Notes: a model not told the origin generated them from the letters alone. Positions 1 to 12,289 are shown, numbered from the stretch's first letter. The stretch: 64,000 nt of DNA from Capitulum mitella (GCA_030062745.1 CP099839.1:21089324-21153323), one strand, 5' to 3'. Program-made: numbers and translations.

Positions 1-241
1 ATTCAGATATGCATGCAAAGATACACTAATGCATGCACACACACATCCAGGCACTCGAACAAAGCAACATCCAGGCATGCATACATACAGACACATCCAA
101 GCAGACACTCATACAAAGGAACATCCAGGCATGCATACATACAAAGACACAACCAAACAGACACCCAGACAAAGATCCAGGGACATTCAGACACAGACAG
201 GTACCTAAATAGACACCCAGACATACACACAGACGATAAAA

Positions 242-295
<54 letters not shown>

Positions 296-560
296 ATATA
301 CACACAGACAGGCAGAAAGGCAGGAGAGCCAGACCCATGAGCAGGCAGAGACATCGTCACAGTCGGAAACAGACTACAAGCACATCCAGATGGAGACAAC
401 AATAAACAAACACAAACCGAAAGACAGAACATACGGATACAGAAAGGAACAGACAACACACAGACACCAATAAACAGAGACAGAGAGACTGATAACACCA
501 GAGACAGAGAACGGGCAGACAGAATGAAAGGCACTGATAGACTGAGATATATAAAGGCAT
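1..560. repeat. CA/CAGA-rich simple repeat tract
   Basis: The tract is made of imperfect ACAGACAC, CATCCAGGCATGCATACA and CAGA-type tandem motifs, with a pure (AC)n run at about 244-290. The long open frames on both strands (Val-Cys repeats on the minus strand) come from the stop-free dinucleotide run and are not genes. A (CAGA)n-like run of the same kind recurs at 5.67-5.86 kb and 7.03-7.22 kb. Confidence 0.93.
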
Positions 561-564
561 ACAC

Positions 565-1900
565 AGGCGCGGATCCAGGGGGGGCGATGTGGGCGATCGC
601 TTCACCCCCCCCCCCGGAGGCCTGAGAAGTGGCGCCAAAGGGGCCCTCTCGGGCTCAAAAGGGCCCCGAAGGGGCCCCGTATGGGCTTCACGAGTTCTTT
701 GTAAAAACTTGACGGGTTCAGGTGGGTCAGATGACCCCTGAGACGTATAAAACGGCCCGAGATCGCAGCAGGGCCTCAATACGACAGGTTGTTCCTAAGA
801 CCGCCAGAAGGGTCACAGGACCCTTGAGACGGCCAAGATGACTGAGGCCCTAGGACGGCATAGACGTCCTTGGAATGGCATACAGGCCCCAAACGGGTTT
901 GGCGGACCAGTGTGAAAAGCTGAAGGTTCCTCATGCAGTCAAAGGACCTCCGGGAGGGTCAATGATACTCTGAGACGGCAAAATGGCCCTAAGGATGGAC
1001 AAAAGGGCTCCTGAAACTCTACAAGGTTCCCAGGGACCGAAAGAGGGGTCCAGATAAAGCAAAGGGTCCATGAGACCGCTTAAAGTTCCAGTGAGACCCC
1101 TGACACACAAGAACTTAGGAAGGTGCCAGCGCGGCATAAGGAAACCCTGTCCCGTCAGTGGGACTCCCTGAACAGGGAGTCATCAGTGACCTTCTCAACC
1201 TCGAGAGGGGCCTAAATGGGCTACAGTGGTCTTTTTGAAAATTTGAGGGGTTCTTGATGCAGCCAGGGGGAGCCGGGAAGGTCAAGTGGTTCCTGAGGCG
1301 GCAAGGAGGGCCCCTACACGGCAGACGGCCTCTGAGACCGCCAAAAAGATTGGAGGGCCTCCTGCGAGACAAAGATGGCAAGAGGACCTTTTAGGCGGTA
1401 TGGGCCCCTGGACGGCCTAAGGGTCCCCGAATGTGTTAGATGGGCTCCTGGCACAGAAAAGGTCCCCCTGAGACTGCCAGTGAGGCCCCTGTCACCAAAG
1501 GCTAACTGCCAGAGGGCCACTGAAACGGCAAAAAAATGTTTCCCAGAGGCGACGAAAGGGGCACCTAACACGACAAGGGGTCAACTCAGGCGACCAGAAG
1601 GGCCCCTGAAACCACGAAGCCTTGAGACGTCCAGGCAGCTCCTGAAACGGCCAAAGGACCTCGAACATCGCCAGAGGCGCCTCTGTCACGGCAGAGAGAG
1701 ACTTTAGAGGACCCTTGTTACTGCCTGAGGGGCTTCTTAGACGGCAAGACCCACAGGGACGACAGAAGAAAACTCGAGATGGCTTAAGTATCCCTGAAGC
1801 TGCCAAATGGGTCCATGACACTGCCCGAGGTGCAGTGGCGGCGGATCGTATTTGATCATGAGGGGGCAAAGCAAAATTTCGAGGCCCCTTGATCTTGAGA
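565..1900. repeat. Degenerate 'GGCCCCTGAGACGGCC' minisatellite-like repeat, copy 1
   Basis: The stretch is built from loosely repeated 25-35 bp phrases such as CCTGAGACGGCA, AGAGGGCCCCTGA and GACGGCAAGA. The same phrases in related order recur at 5,155-5,655 and 12,290-14,330, so this is a dispersed repeat and not a local satellite. It begins near a G-run and a GCGCGGATCC motif (572-590). The open frames across it lack splice signals and recognisable protein features. From 1,900 to 2,325 I see no gene or clear repeat. Confidence 0.8.
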
Positions 1901-2324
1901 GGCTCCATTTCCTATGAAGGCCCTCATCCCCCAAAAAAGTCCATGTTTCACTTAATGGGAGTCGCATTTCGCACGACCGGGCGAGGTAAGTCCATGATCC
2001 AGTCGTGCGTTGTGAGAACTCTGGCATTCAATCGCTAAACTCGGCAGGTGCAACACAGCTTAGTCCCACCGTGAAGTCATGACGTCTTTGTCTCGTTCCA
2101 ATCACCAGCTTAACTATACAATACCAATAATGTCAAGAATAATACTAATAAGAATAAGGTTAGAATGGCAATAATAAAATAGCAATAATTATCACCATAA
2201 AACCATGGCCTCATATCGCTCGACTGGCTAGTTTATTTCATTGGACGATAGTCGAATAGACATTAGACATCAGTTGACTAGTCGACTAGACAACCCAAAG
2301 GCGTATGCTAAATTTCAAAACCAT

Positions 2325-2938
2325 TGGGACGGGGGGGGCTGCGGCTCCCCGCAGGAGATGCGAATCTCCCTTTTTGGTTCAGAACTCCGTTAACTAACCC
2401 AACAACCAACTGGACACTCTTCCGGACGGAAGCCGAGGCCCCGAGACAGGGTCGAGGCAACGATTTAGTGAGAGAATGGACCCAGGCCATCCAGGTCCAT
2501 TCTGTTTTGCCCCTAACAGTATTACATTCCCCGTCCCTAGGCTGTTTTTAGGCGTAATCGGTATGAGGCCCTCTCACGAACGGAAGCCGGGGCCTTCTAG
2601 GAGGGCGGGGTTGATTCCGGTTCAACGCAGACCACCCGGGTTTATTCTGCGGGGCCCAAAAAATTCAAATATCCACCAGTCTCTTGGCCACTTTTGAGTA
2701 AGACTGGCACGAGGCCCTCTAACGGACGGGAGCTGGGGCACCCTCCAAGATCCGAACCTTGCTTCAACGCAGGCAACCCAAGTCCATTCTGTGAGGTCCT
2801 CTAAAAACTGTCAGTTCCTGGTCGCTGGGCCACTTCTGAACATAACCGACAAGAGACCCTTTCTCGGATGGAAGCCGGGGGCCCCCAACATGGTCCGAAC
2901 TCTGTCGGAAGCCTGCCGGATCCGTGCCGCGAGGCCCC
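2325..2938. repeat. ~145-bp satellite array, left part
   Basis: Each unit carries a conserved order of motifs: ACGAGGCCCTCT, CGGACGGAAGCCGGGG, a CGAAC box, TTCAGCGCAGG, then TCCATTCTG and a GGTCGCTGG box. Copies here continue at 4,156-4,950 on the far side of an inserted element, which shows the array was once continuous. Copy-to-copy divergence is considerable, so the array is old. Confidence 0.85.
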
Positions 2939-4155
2939 TTAACCCTATTCCCGGAAGGGGGGCGGAATCCGCCCCCCCCTCGGGTTTTTTGCTTGCCAAT
3001 TCTAGGCTTTTTAACGCAGCTTCACGAAACTTGGTCACTTTTCCTAGCTGTTCTTTCTACGTGCCGTGACAAAATTTCAAAATTCTATTTTGCTCAGGGG
3101 CGGAGCCAGGCAACGTTTTTGGGAAGCACCTCATGCCATTTTTGGCCATGTTAAGGGTAAAAGGAAAATGTCTGCCAAAAACAGAGTTTTAAAGATAGAA
3201 CTTAAAACCTTATATGGATGTATAGCTAAATAGCCGGGCAATGTGCAGATGTAATTTTGTTCTCCTGAGGTAATTTTACAAGGTCAGGTCAAGGTCAAAA
3301 GGAAAAATTTGTTTTTTTCGCTGTAATTTCGGCGCTGTTTTTTCAAATGCCAAACCCGGAATATATATGACGTAGAAGGGTGCCTTCTACTTGTGTACCA
3401 AGTTTTAGCTTGATATCAGGTCGGGTCACGGAGCTATGGCCTAAAATGTCCGTGCGCGTACCCTATATCGCAATAGCCATAAAACGAAATTTTTGAAATA
3501 GAGTGAATTCAAATGATTGAAAACGTTTAAAGATAATATTAAATGCACACGAGATCATTCCAAGTGACCCCAAGGTCACTGGAGGTCATTTAAGGTCAAA
3601 GGTCACAAGTTGATCTGAGAAACGTGTGACCATGACAGTTCCCCCTTTTTCATGTCCCTGGCACCGCCTATGCTAACATTATACAAACATTGTAATGCGA
3701 TTTGTACTTCTTTAGTATAACATGACTAGCAGAAGCCAGAAAAAGGGTGTTTGCCTCTTTTGTTCATCTAGTTGTTAGAAAACTAATCCTCCTATTTTTG
3801 AAACCCTGTCAACGCCCATGAATTTTCTCAAAATTTCAGATTTGGGGACCCATGGTAAAAGCCCTAGCCATAATCTCTCGATTCATGCCAGTTTCATCGA
3901 AATCGGTCCATAAGCAATGGAGTTATAAGAAGTCCAAAAGTACCCCCATTTTGACATTTTTGCCCCCCTGTATCCACAAATTTCAAAATTTTGAATTTTT
4001 TTATAAAAATGTAGTCCACGTCACGGCAAATCGATTGCCGTTTGTTGCGATGAAATCAGACGAGTAGTTCTCGAGATCTCAGGGGGGGGGCCGAATCCGC
4101 CCCCCCCCCTGCCGGGAATCGGCCATACCGTCTAGCCCTCCGGGAATAGGGTTAA
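2939..4155. mobile_element. Non-autonomous TTAA-flanked (piggyBac-type) element, copy A1
   Basis: A 1,209-bp element (2,943-4,151) is flanked by TTAA on both sides (2,939-2,942 and 4,152-4,155). Its ends form an inverted repeat: the left end reads CCCTATTCCCGG and the right end CCGGGAATAGGG. A CCC start and TTAA target duplication are typical of piggyBac-superfamily elements. G-runs lie just inside both ends. The interior has no ORF longer than about 90 codons and no transposase, so it is non-autonomous. It carries many AGGTCA half-sites (3,281-3,297; 3,573-3,605). A copy lies at 37.94-39.13 kb. It sits inside the satellite array, and the neighbouring units show what the site looked like before insertion. 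Confidence 0.9.
3573..3605 (+). promoter_or_regulatory. Cluster of four AGGTCA half-sites (DR4-DR4-DR1)
   Basis: AGGTCA occurs at 3,573, 3,583, 3,593 and 3,600 in the same orientation. The spacings are 4, 4 and 1 bp, which matches direct-repeat classes bound by nuclear-receptor dimers (DR4 and DR1). The cluster is identical in copy A2 (38,548-38,580). It lies inside a transposon far from a recognised promoter, so function is unproven. Confidence 0.45.
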
Positions 4156-4950
4156 AAGCTGTAAGTTCCCGGTCTCTGGGACACTTTTGAGCGTAATTCG
4201 CGCAGGGCCCTCTTACGGACGGATGCTGGGGCGCCCCCCGAGACCCGGACTGGTTTAGCGAAGGCCCCCTGGGTTCATTCGATGAGGCCGCTCAAGAAAC
4301 TGTAGGTTCCCGGGCCCTGTTTTGCTTTCGAGTGATAATCGGTACTAGGCTCTCTTTCGAACCTAAGCCGGGGTCCCCTAACAGGGTTCGAACCCCGGTT
4401 CAGCGCAGGTCACCCCGGTTCATTAATTCTGCGAGGCCCCCTGGAAATTGTGAGGTCCTGGTCGCTGGACACCCTTTGAGTGTAAACGGTACGAGGCCCT
4501 CATTCGGACCTAAGCCGGGGTCCCGAACAGCGTTCGAACCCTGGTTCAGCGCAGGCCAACCTTGTCGATGAATTCTGTTAGTCCCCCTGAAAATTGTGAG
4601 GTCCTGGTCGCTGGACCACCTTTAAGTGTAAGAGGTAAAAGGCTCTCTCTCGGACTTAAGCCGGGGCCCCCTAACAGGGTTCGAACCCCGGTTCAGCGCA
4701 GGCCAGCCCGGTCCATTAATTCTGAGGCCCCTGAAAATTATGAGTCCTGGTCCCTGGATCACCTTAGAGAATAAACAACACGAGGCCCTCTGTTGGATGG
4801 AAGCTGGGTCCCCTAGCAGGATCCGAACTGTGTGTCGGGGTAGGCCAGCCAGGTCCATTCCACGAAGCCCATTAAAAATTGTAAGTTCGCGGTCGCCGGC
4901 CAGTTCTTCGAGGCCCCTACCGGAAGAAAGCTGAGGCCGCTAACAACATA
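4156..4950. repeat. ~145-bp satellite array, right part
   Basis: Four to five units continue the array seen at 2,325-2,938. The box GGGTTCGAACCCC is at about 4,384 and 4,677, with a variant at 4,531, so the period is about 146 bp. This box is a 12-bp palindrome that matches the B box of tRNA promoters (GGTTCRANNCC), yet no A box or cloverleaf is visible. The last unit keeps an uninterrupted TTAA at 4,872-4,875 where other units take the insertion. No gene is evident from 4,950 to 5,155. Confidence 0.88.
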
Positions 4951-5154
4951 AGACCCGAAAGAACACGCACGGCATGTGCCTACTTCCTTGCCTGCAAAGT
5001 TGCATTTTCCTTCCTTTTTTTGGCGTGTTCGTCGCTTTTATCCCCATTTTCTTCTCTGTTCAATTTCTTACGAGGCACTCCAAAATCATAAATGGGGGGG
5101 GGGGCAGAAACATAGTCTTACCCCAGACCCATCGCCATTGCGAGGACCTGTCCC

Positions 5155-5655
5155 CTCCCCCCCCCCACTTCCGCCGCCCTTGCCGAGGTATCCCTGGAAC
5201 TGCCAAAGGAGCGCCTGAGACGTCCCGAGGGAAACGTAAAAGGAACCTGAGACCATTAGAGGTTCCTGACACAGCAGACGGCCCAAGACCACCAAAACGC
5301 TAGCAAAAAAGTCTTCAGAAGCTACGAGGGGGCGGAGGGGCTTCTGGACCAGATACGGATACGACGTTTCAAACGGAGCTGGGGAAGGAGCTGCCTAAAA
5401 TCCTGTCGTTGTTGTGATATTCCGGCCATTTTGTGACGGAACAAAACACGGAATTTTCTCAAATGAGGTGATGCGCTTGATGTTTTTCGGTTACTTTATA
5501 TGGCAAAAAACGCGAAATTACATGAAACATTTGAGCTTGGACCTCAGCAAATCAACTTTTTCATACCTGAAGAGCAAAAAATGATGGCCCCGCGCCGTGA
5601 GGGGCCCCACGCTGACCATTCCTCCTCTCCCCTTGGCAAAATCCTGGATGATCCC
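5155..5655. repeat. Degenerate 'GAGACGGCC' repeat, copy 2 (3' part)
   Basis: This segment aligns by eye, in order, with 13,770-14,310: the phrases around AACTGCCAAAG, AAAAGGAACCTGAGAC, ACGGCCCAAGA and ATTCCGGCCA, and the end phrase CACGCTGACCA followed by GGCAAAATCC. It is therefore the 3' portion of the same dispersed element as the copies at 0.57 and 12.29 kb. Confidence 0.75.
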
Positions 5656-5659
5656 TTCA

Positions 5660-5860
5660 GCATATGCACAGACAGACAGAATGACAGACAGAGACACAGG
5701 CAGACAGAGGCGCAAACAGGCAGAGACAGGCACTGTCAAAGCCGGACTGAGAAACCGACAGCCAGGCAGAAACAGGCAGACAGACAGCAAGACGGACAGA
5801 GAAAAAGACAGACAGACAGACACGGACAGAATGATAAAAAGAAAGACAAGCAGACCAACA
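5660..5860. repeat. (CAGA)n-like tetranucleotide repeat
   Basis: Imperfect CAGA/GACA tandem repeats give long open frames on both strands that are not genes. A second tract of the same kind runs from about 7,030 to 7,225. The 1.1 kb between them and the stretch to 7,900 show no convincing gene, apart from an 11-base G-run near 7,485. Confidence 0.9.
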
Positions 5861-7029
5861 GGTGCAGGGGAGTGGTTTCTTATCTCTTTGTGGGTGCCCC
5901 GGCACCAACAAAGTGGAAATGGGCACCCACAATACGCCTTGGACACCCACAAGTTAAAGTATGTTTAAACAGTCAGATATGGTTGCATTCTCAGGCCCAT
6001 GACATTAACCACCAAAAATCATTTTTATCAGCAATAATCGGAACTTATTTACTCCACTGTCACCCGCTTATAGCTTTTCTCCACCACCCTCCAAGTAACA
6101 TTTTGTCAAACTGGGTCCTGGAGCAAGGTCCTCCATCGCAGGGAATGTATGTATTCAGATCTTTTAACTGTACACGTGAGACCGAAGAGGACATTTTTAT
6201 GAATCGAAGCGTAGGTACCATTCGTCCTTGCCCACTCGCCCTCGTTAGCTCATATTTTATTGCGGTAAGTACGCTGGCCGCCAGCCCAAGGTTTACCTAT
6301 TTACCCCAGTGTCTTTTCAACTGAAATCAACGACGAAACGTTTAAGCGTATCATTAGCCTCAGCGATGTCCAAGCTGACAGCAGATGACGAACATCGGAA
6401 TTATGAAGGCGGCCATCATGCATTCAGACGAGCACCACTGCAGTTCCACGAATTTCCGAGAATCCATTACATGAATAGGTCGGAATACGTTGGTGTTGTT
6501 TGTTAAAGCAATCGTCGCTGCCGTTTGTAACTGCGTCTGGTACAGAAAGACTAAGTGTGAGGTAAGCATCGGGTGCGTCCAAGGTTCACCTACGTACGCA
6601 TTTTCTTGCTGATTAGTTTTTTCTCTAACACTGTGTTATTGTATTTCGAGTACCGATAGCACTGTCGATAAATACGATAACTAGAATGAGTGAAATATTA
6701 GTTTAAGATGACCAAAATGCACTTTTCATTCACATGGTAACTCATAACCAATCATAAACATTCCCCGGAGCGTTTTTAGGTAACGGAAAAACAGATATAT
6801 TCCCTTTAAGGATGTCGCTGCCACACAGCCATCCATAATTTAAGTAACACATCATTCTGCAATCTACCTCCCGTAATGGCTTTTCCAATTCATTTCTCTG
6901 AACTTTAGGCCAAAACGCCTTTCCCGACTTCCTCACCTTCCCCTCCCCGATACGCAATATATGGATGTTCCCAAATGGCTTTTGGGCACCCACAGTTTCC
7001 AAAAACCACACCCGTGAAGAGATGGGCAG

Positions 7030-7100
7030 AAAGACACAGACGGACAGACAAACAGACAGACAACAGACTGGCTGACTGACTGGCTGACTGACTGGCAACC

Positions 7101-7133
<33 letters not shown>

Positions 7134-7225
7134 TGGACAGATAGACAGACAGACAGAGACAGACAGACAGGCAGGCAGACAAACAGGCAGACAAAGACGA
7201 AGACAAACAGACAGGTGCGTATAGA
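7030..7225. repeat. (CAGA)n tetranucleotide repeat
   Basis: CAGA repeats with interspersed CTGACTGG units (about 7,070-7,095). The 135-187 codon minus-strand frames rich in Ser/Val/Cys/Leu that span it are artefacts of the repeat. Confidence 0.92.
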
Positions 7226-7904
7226 CAGACATATACAGGCATCCACAAACAGGACAACAAGATGCAGTCTTGTTGTCGACCAGACATACAGACAAAGAAA
7301 GGCACGTCCTAATACATTCACTAAACACATCCATGAACAATTTTTACGACGTATTTGTCCTAAATACTGGCACATGCGTCTTAACTGCAGCTTGCTCTCT
7401 TAAGACCAATACCCCTAATCTGTTGAGGAATGTTGTGGTGAAACGAAAATCTTTGAGTGTATTGGTCATGGCTGGCGATCACAGGGGGGGGGGGGGCGAG
7501 ACGTTGTGTGGACCCCAATATCCAGGGATTTTAACATCAGGCCTATGGCAGTGACTGAAGCGAAACGGCCTGAAATCCCATGTGGACCCCCAATAATTTA
7601 TGGGAATCGCCAACCACGGTGTCAGTGAAATCCGCCATCTTTTAAACAAAAAATTCGTAATTCCGTGGAAAAAAACACTGAACTGACTGCATCCGCGGGT
7701 TTCTGCAATTCTGCATCTGTGGGTTGTAGACATAACTGTACTTCTATGGTTTCTAAGCACTGATCATTATGCATCAGATTTAGTTTCAACATGTTCCTAC
7801 TACCCTCATTATTACGGTTTGATTCGCTACTGCAGTGCCGATGTTTTTTCTCGCTGAGTTTCGACTTCAAACGTTTCGAATACTAAGAACCGTTAGTTTT
7901 GCTC

Positions 7905-8130
7905 CAATGTTCGTATGTTTGTTCGCGAGTTAGGACACACAGCCTCTTAGGCTCAGGTGTCCCGAGTGTTCAGTCCATGGATGTCGATTTCTGCAAATGA
8001 CTGGGGGGGCAGCCAAGGGCCCGACAACCTAACCTGCTTCCCTATGTGGGTTTTTCATCGGATTTAGTCCACTTTTTTCACCAACGGAAATTTAATATTT
8101 TCTTGTTCCTATTAATCAAATGAAAAACTG
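7905..8130. repeat. Dispersed repeat H, copy 1
   Basis: The phrases GAGTTAGGACA, CAGCCTCT, GGCTCAGGTGTCC and further on TCATCGGATTTAG recur in the same order at 9,885-10,240. The copy here keeps CpG dinucleotides that are TpG or CpA in the other copy. No coding potential. Confidence 0.65.
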
Positions 8131-8379
8131 CATTTTCCTACGTATACAGGTATATAGATAGAAGATGGAAAGATAGCCAGATATATCTCTTTAGATTTCA
8201 TTCTTTACTTTCTGCCATCTATCATCTATTGAGGCCGTTCTTTTCGTTATCATTACTCATTTCCCTTTAAAATCGGCAGAAAATATTGGGGAGGGCAAAC
8301 CAACATTGGGTGGGCCAGGGCCCTCTCAAAAGAATACAGATCTTTACCCCTGCTTGAATGAAGTCTTGTATCTCGCCTG

Positions 8380-8660
8380 GCGTCAGTCAGTCGTTTGTTG
8401 TTTGTTTCCTGGCTTCTTTTCCGACGCATCAGTCAGGATTGGCCATAAGCGTCGTCGTCGGAAGCAGACTAGTCTTGTGTCAAGTCGCGTCTCTCGTTAG
8501 GCGTCAGTCGGCCGTCGGGTCAGTCAGTCGTTTGTTTCTGACTTGTTTTTCAACGCATCAGTCAGGGTCGACTATTACCGTCGCAGGCGAAAACCGACTA
8601 GTCTTGGGTCTAGTCGTGTGTCTCACCATGCGCCAGTCTGTCGTCGGTCCCGACCTGGAC
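8380..8660. repeat. 129-bp tandem duplication
   Basis: Two adjacent copies share GCATCAGTCAGG (8,426 and 8,555), GACTAGTCTTG and a CGTCAGTC-rich segment. The period is 129 bp. Parts resemble repeat H (GTCTTGTGTC followed by GTCAGTC). The two plus-strand open frames across it are repeat artefacts. Confidence 0.75.
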
Positions 8661-9884
8661 TGAGGCAGTTGCCGACGTTTGGAGACGAGCACGATCCGTA
8701 CGATGCGAGGGATGCGTCATGATATCGTAGCACTGTGCTGCAAGAAATACTAGCAAAATGAAGAGAAAAAGGAGATTATCAATTGTCAAAGTATTACCGG
8801 AATAATAAGGAATAGTAAGTTTCAGAAGAAATAGTGGGATTCAAAGTCGGCCAGGTACGTTAAGATAAGTAGGGTTATGTTGGGCTTAGTGAGGTAAGGT
8901 TAGTTTTTGGTCGGCTTAAGTCAGAGAACACAAAGTAAGTAGATAAAGATGTAACACAGCAAGCGGGGTTTTCTTCTGCTGGGCGATATAGAGCATTGAA
9001 CGTGGGCTATTTTGGGTCACAGCCAGCATTTTGGCGGCTCGTTCGTGAATTAGACCTGTTTAGACCTGTATTAGGCCTGTTCACGCGATACACGAAACAT
9101 GACTCATATTTCTTGGTCAAGCTGCTGCTGGGGTACTAAAAACTTCGTTTTTTCCTTCGCTACCATATTTTAATAATTCCGTGCGTCACTGCACGCCGCT
9201 TCTAAACGTAAACAGTGGAATTGGCGGCGTATTCGTCGGACACTCATTATACATTTCGTATTCTCTTCAAAAGGTTTGTTATAAAAGTGTTTGTAAATCA
9301 TTATTAATGCCCCAATCATTGTCCCTTGGGCCATGAAGCAGCAGTGAAAATTAGATTTATTGGTTTTTAGGCCCATTTAAATGGCTGTGCCTCTGAACTC
9401 ACAAATATTCAAATTGTGTGATATTTTTGTTATGAGTGTGATATTATTTTTATTGTGTGTTTACGATAATGGTAACCATATACTAAAAAATGTTATGGTA
9501 GGATGGTGTACAGAAGACAAAAGTGTAGTCAGCTGGATACCAATCAGTTTATGTAAGGTATCTTAGTACTCAGTGAGGTACCTCAGGATATGAATTTCAT
9601 CTAACCAAGGTTTGAATCATGAATTTAGGCATAAGCTCATTGCATGCTTGTTTTTCATTGTTTATGATATTATGCAGTCATGCCTTTTTAACATATTTTC
9701 CATTTCAAGGGGTGTGGCATGATTCAAATAACCTCATGATATCTGACCTTTTGTCCAAAGCCAAAAGGGAGATGTAAAGAATCAAGGAATAAGGTTTCAG
9801 AGAGCCAAAGCTACATCCAGATCTGAGTTGTGACATAAATGATGTGCCTTTCCAATGCTCTTTTTTATATATAATGTTTGTTTG

Positions 9885-10240
9885 TTTCTTTGTGAGTTAG
9901 GACACCACAGCCTCTCTGGCTCAGTTGTCCAAAGTCTTGGGTCAAGTCTTGTGTCTCATTGGATGTCAGTTGGTCATCTGTGCATATAATGTTGCAAACA
10001 GGTATCAGGGCTGTAATTACCATTGTTAGCTATGGTGGTAGCCAATCTGGAAACCATGTCAAAGGGTGACCAAGGTACGTGGGGTAGCCTCGGTTTTGTC
10101 CCAGATCCCACCTGGAACAGATGGTAGGAATTTAACACCCTGAATTTTTTTTTGTCACTGGATTTAGGCCATTTTATTTTGATACAAAAATCAGCAAAAA
10201 TTTTTGGCTGTATTTTTCCCAAAATTAGACATCTGTAAAG
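9885..10240. repeat. Dispersed repeat H, copy 2 (CpG-decayed)
   Basis: Matches 7,905-8,130 and part of 8,470-8,520. In the segment TCTCATTGGATGTCAG, compared with TCTCGTTAGGCGTCAG at 8,492, CpG sites are changed to CpA or TpG. Confidence 0.65.
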
Positions 10241-12229
10241 ATTGGAGAAAAATGTGGCACTATTGCTGCCTGTTAAATAGCATTTTCTATAAGAAAAATG
10301 TCACAGTAATGTTACCCACAGTCTGTCCTGTTGCAGTTTTGGTACTTCTCCCTCCATTTTCTTAATGTGCACATACCTGACTCCCTGCCCCAATTTTGCC
10401 TGAACAAGATACCATCAAAACCTGCCATGTTTTTCAGACTGGGCAGAAAATACTATTGGGTGTGGGTACTAGTGTAGCACCATCTGCAGGTCTTTTTCCA
10501 GCTGAGCATTGGTGGTCCATGGCAATGTTGGTACTGTGTATGGGTGCTGAGTTCCTTGATGTGGTTTGACCAGTTGTTCAGCCAAGGACATGTGGGAGGT
10601 GACACCATAAAGGTTGTCTTTGTCTTTGAGGGCTGTGGGATTGTCAGGCACCTGAGAGTGGTATAGGTCCATGGGCTGATGGGCCTGAAGCATTCTGGGA
10701 CTATGGTATGGTTAAAGACCATGGGGTAATCAGTGGTCTTAAGACAGTCAAAAGCCACCTGGGACAGTCAGGGGCCCTTTGATGGTCAGAACCTGCTGCT
10801 ACCATTGTGATCACTGCTGGGACCATACTTTTGTGTTTGATGCTGCCACCAACCATGATGGATGATGGCCTTTTTTGCCTAGAGTGGAAGACTTTTCCCA
10901 GGAGAGCATGGCTGCACCCAGGTATGGTATCTATATCCTTGTATTACCCTTTTTCACATATTCTGCTTTTCTTGCTGTTTGTGCTGTTGCCAATGAAACT
11001 GATGTCTCCACAAATGGCTGAAGCTGGATCTGTCCCTGGACACTCAGTAACCATTAACTCAGTAACTCAGGTCTGCATGCTACATGATGTAATCTCCTTA
11101 CAGCAAATTGATCTGCTAAATGGGCACCTTGAGCTGTCTGAAAGTGCCTTGAGTTGCCAGGACATTAAGCCACCAAAGGGGCTCCTTATGAGAGGGGCAC
11201 TTGAGTCAGTGACAGGGCATTCTAAGCTGTTGCTGTACTGCCCAGCATCAACCCTTAGCCACTTTGGGCACCCAAAGCTTCCATAAGGACACACTGAATC
11301 AGGGCATGTCACCAACAGGGCACTGTAAGCTTCCTCAAGTGTAGTTGGAGTATGGGCATTTTGACCTGCCAGGGGGACATGTGGACCCACCAGATGACCA
11401 TGTGGAGCTGTTTGAGCCTCTACCAGTATCTGGGCCTCTGCCAGAGGGGCACTTTAAGGTGCCAAGGTGCTTGGGGTGCCTGAGAGGTGGTCTGTCTTGT
11501 TTGAGAAACAGGTGTCTTGGCCTGCTAGAGGGATGCACTTAGGCTGCCATTGGACTGACTTTTCTGAGGTGTCCCTGAATTATGTAAAAGCTGAGGAAGC
11601 AACTACTGGTAGCTTTTCAAGGGTGGTTACTCTGAATTTTGGGGCCCAGTAAAATTTTGTTTTGATATTGTTTTTCCAGGGAAAATTCAAAACCTTTCAA
11701 AAAGAGGAGAGTCATCAAACTCCTTTGTTCAAAATTCAGATCAAAATCCATGTAAGCAATGGTGTAAGCAGGCAGTGAATCATGAAAATGGCAAAGATAC
11801 ATGGAAGAAAACACACAGTGAAAGCTGTTTTGTTTCTTTTAGCTTTACTCATGAAAATTGCAAAAATAAAACTTCTATTGCTTTAAATGTGTAAGGTAGC
11901 ATATATAGATCATTTCTTAGTTTTAACACAAAGATTTATTCACTGGATCAAAATCTTACCTAGTATAGTGCACCTCTAAGTAGAGTAACTCCAGAATATG
12001 GCTCATGGTTATTGGTGAACAGAAATCTCAGGTAGTGTCTGGGTGATGTCATTCGTTGGTGTTACTGTGTGGGCCCTGCGAGATCATGTTTGGGTATGAA
12101 CCTCAGACCCAGGAAACAGACCTAGCTCAGCACATGCTCTGTGCCAAATGTAACACAAAATTTAATTGTTTGAAAGTATAAAATAAAAGATATATATGTT
12201 AATATACAATAGGGTATTATATATATATA

Positions 12230-12234
<5 letters not shown>

Positions 12235-12271
<37 letters not shown>
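12235..12271. repeat. (TG)n microsatellite
   Basis: About 18 TG units preceded by a short (TA)n run (12,218-12,230). Confidence 0.97.
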
Positions 12272-12278
<7 letters not shown>

Positions 12279-12289
12279 TATATGCCCCT

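Noticed and set aside
4384-4396. tRNA gene at the GGGTTCGAACCCC box
   Set aside because: No acceptor, D or anticodon stems can be placed around it; it recurs as part of a satellite.
5500-6324. 274-codon plus-strand ORF
   Set aside because: It is held open by the (CAGA)n tract; the N-terminal part lies in a dispersed repeat and no domain is seen.
10807-11286. 159-codon ORF with a hydrophobic stretch
   Set aside because: It overlaps decayed minisatellite phrases, has no splice signals or family features, and open frames are more frequent in CpG-depleted DNA.
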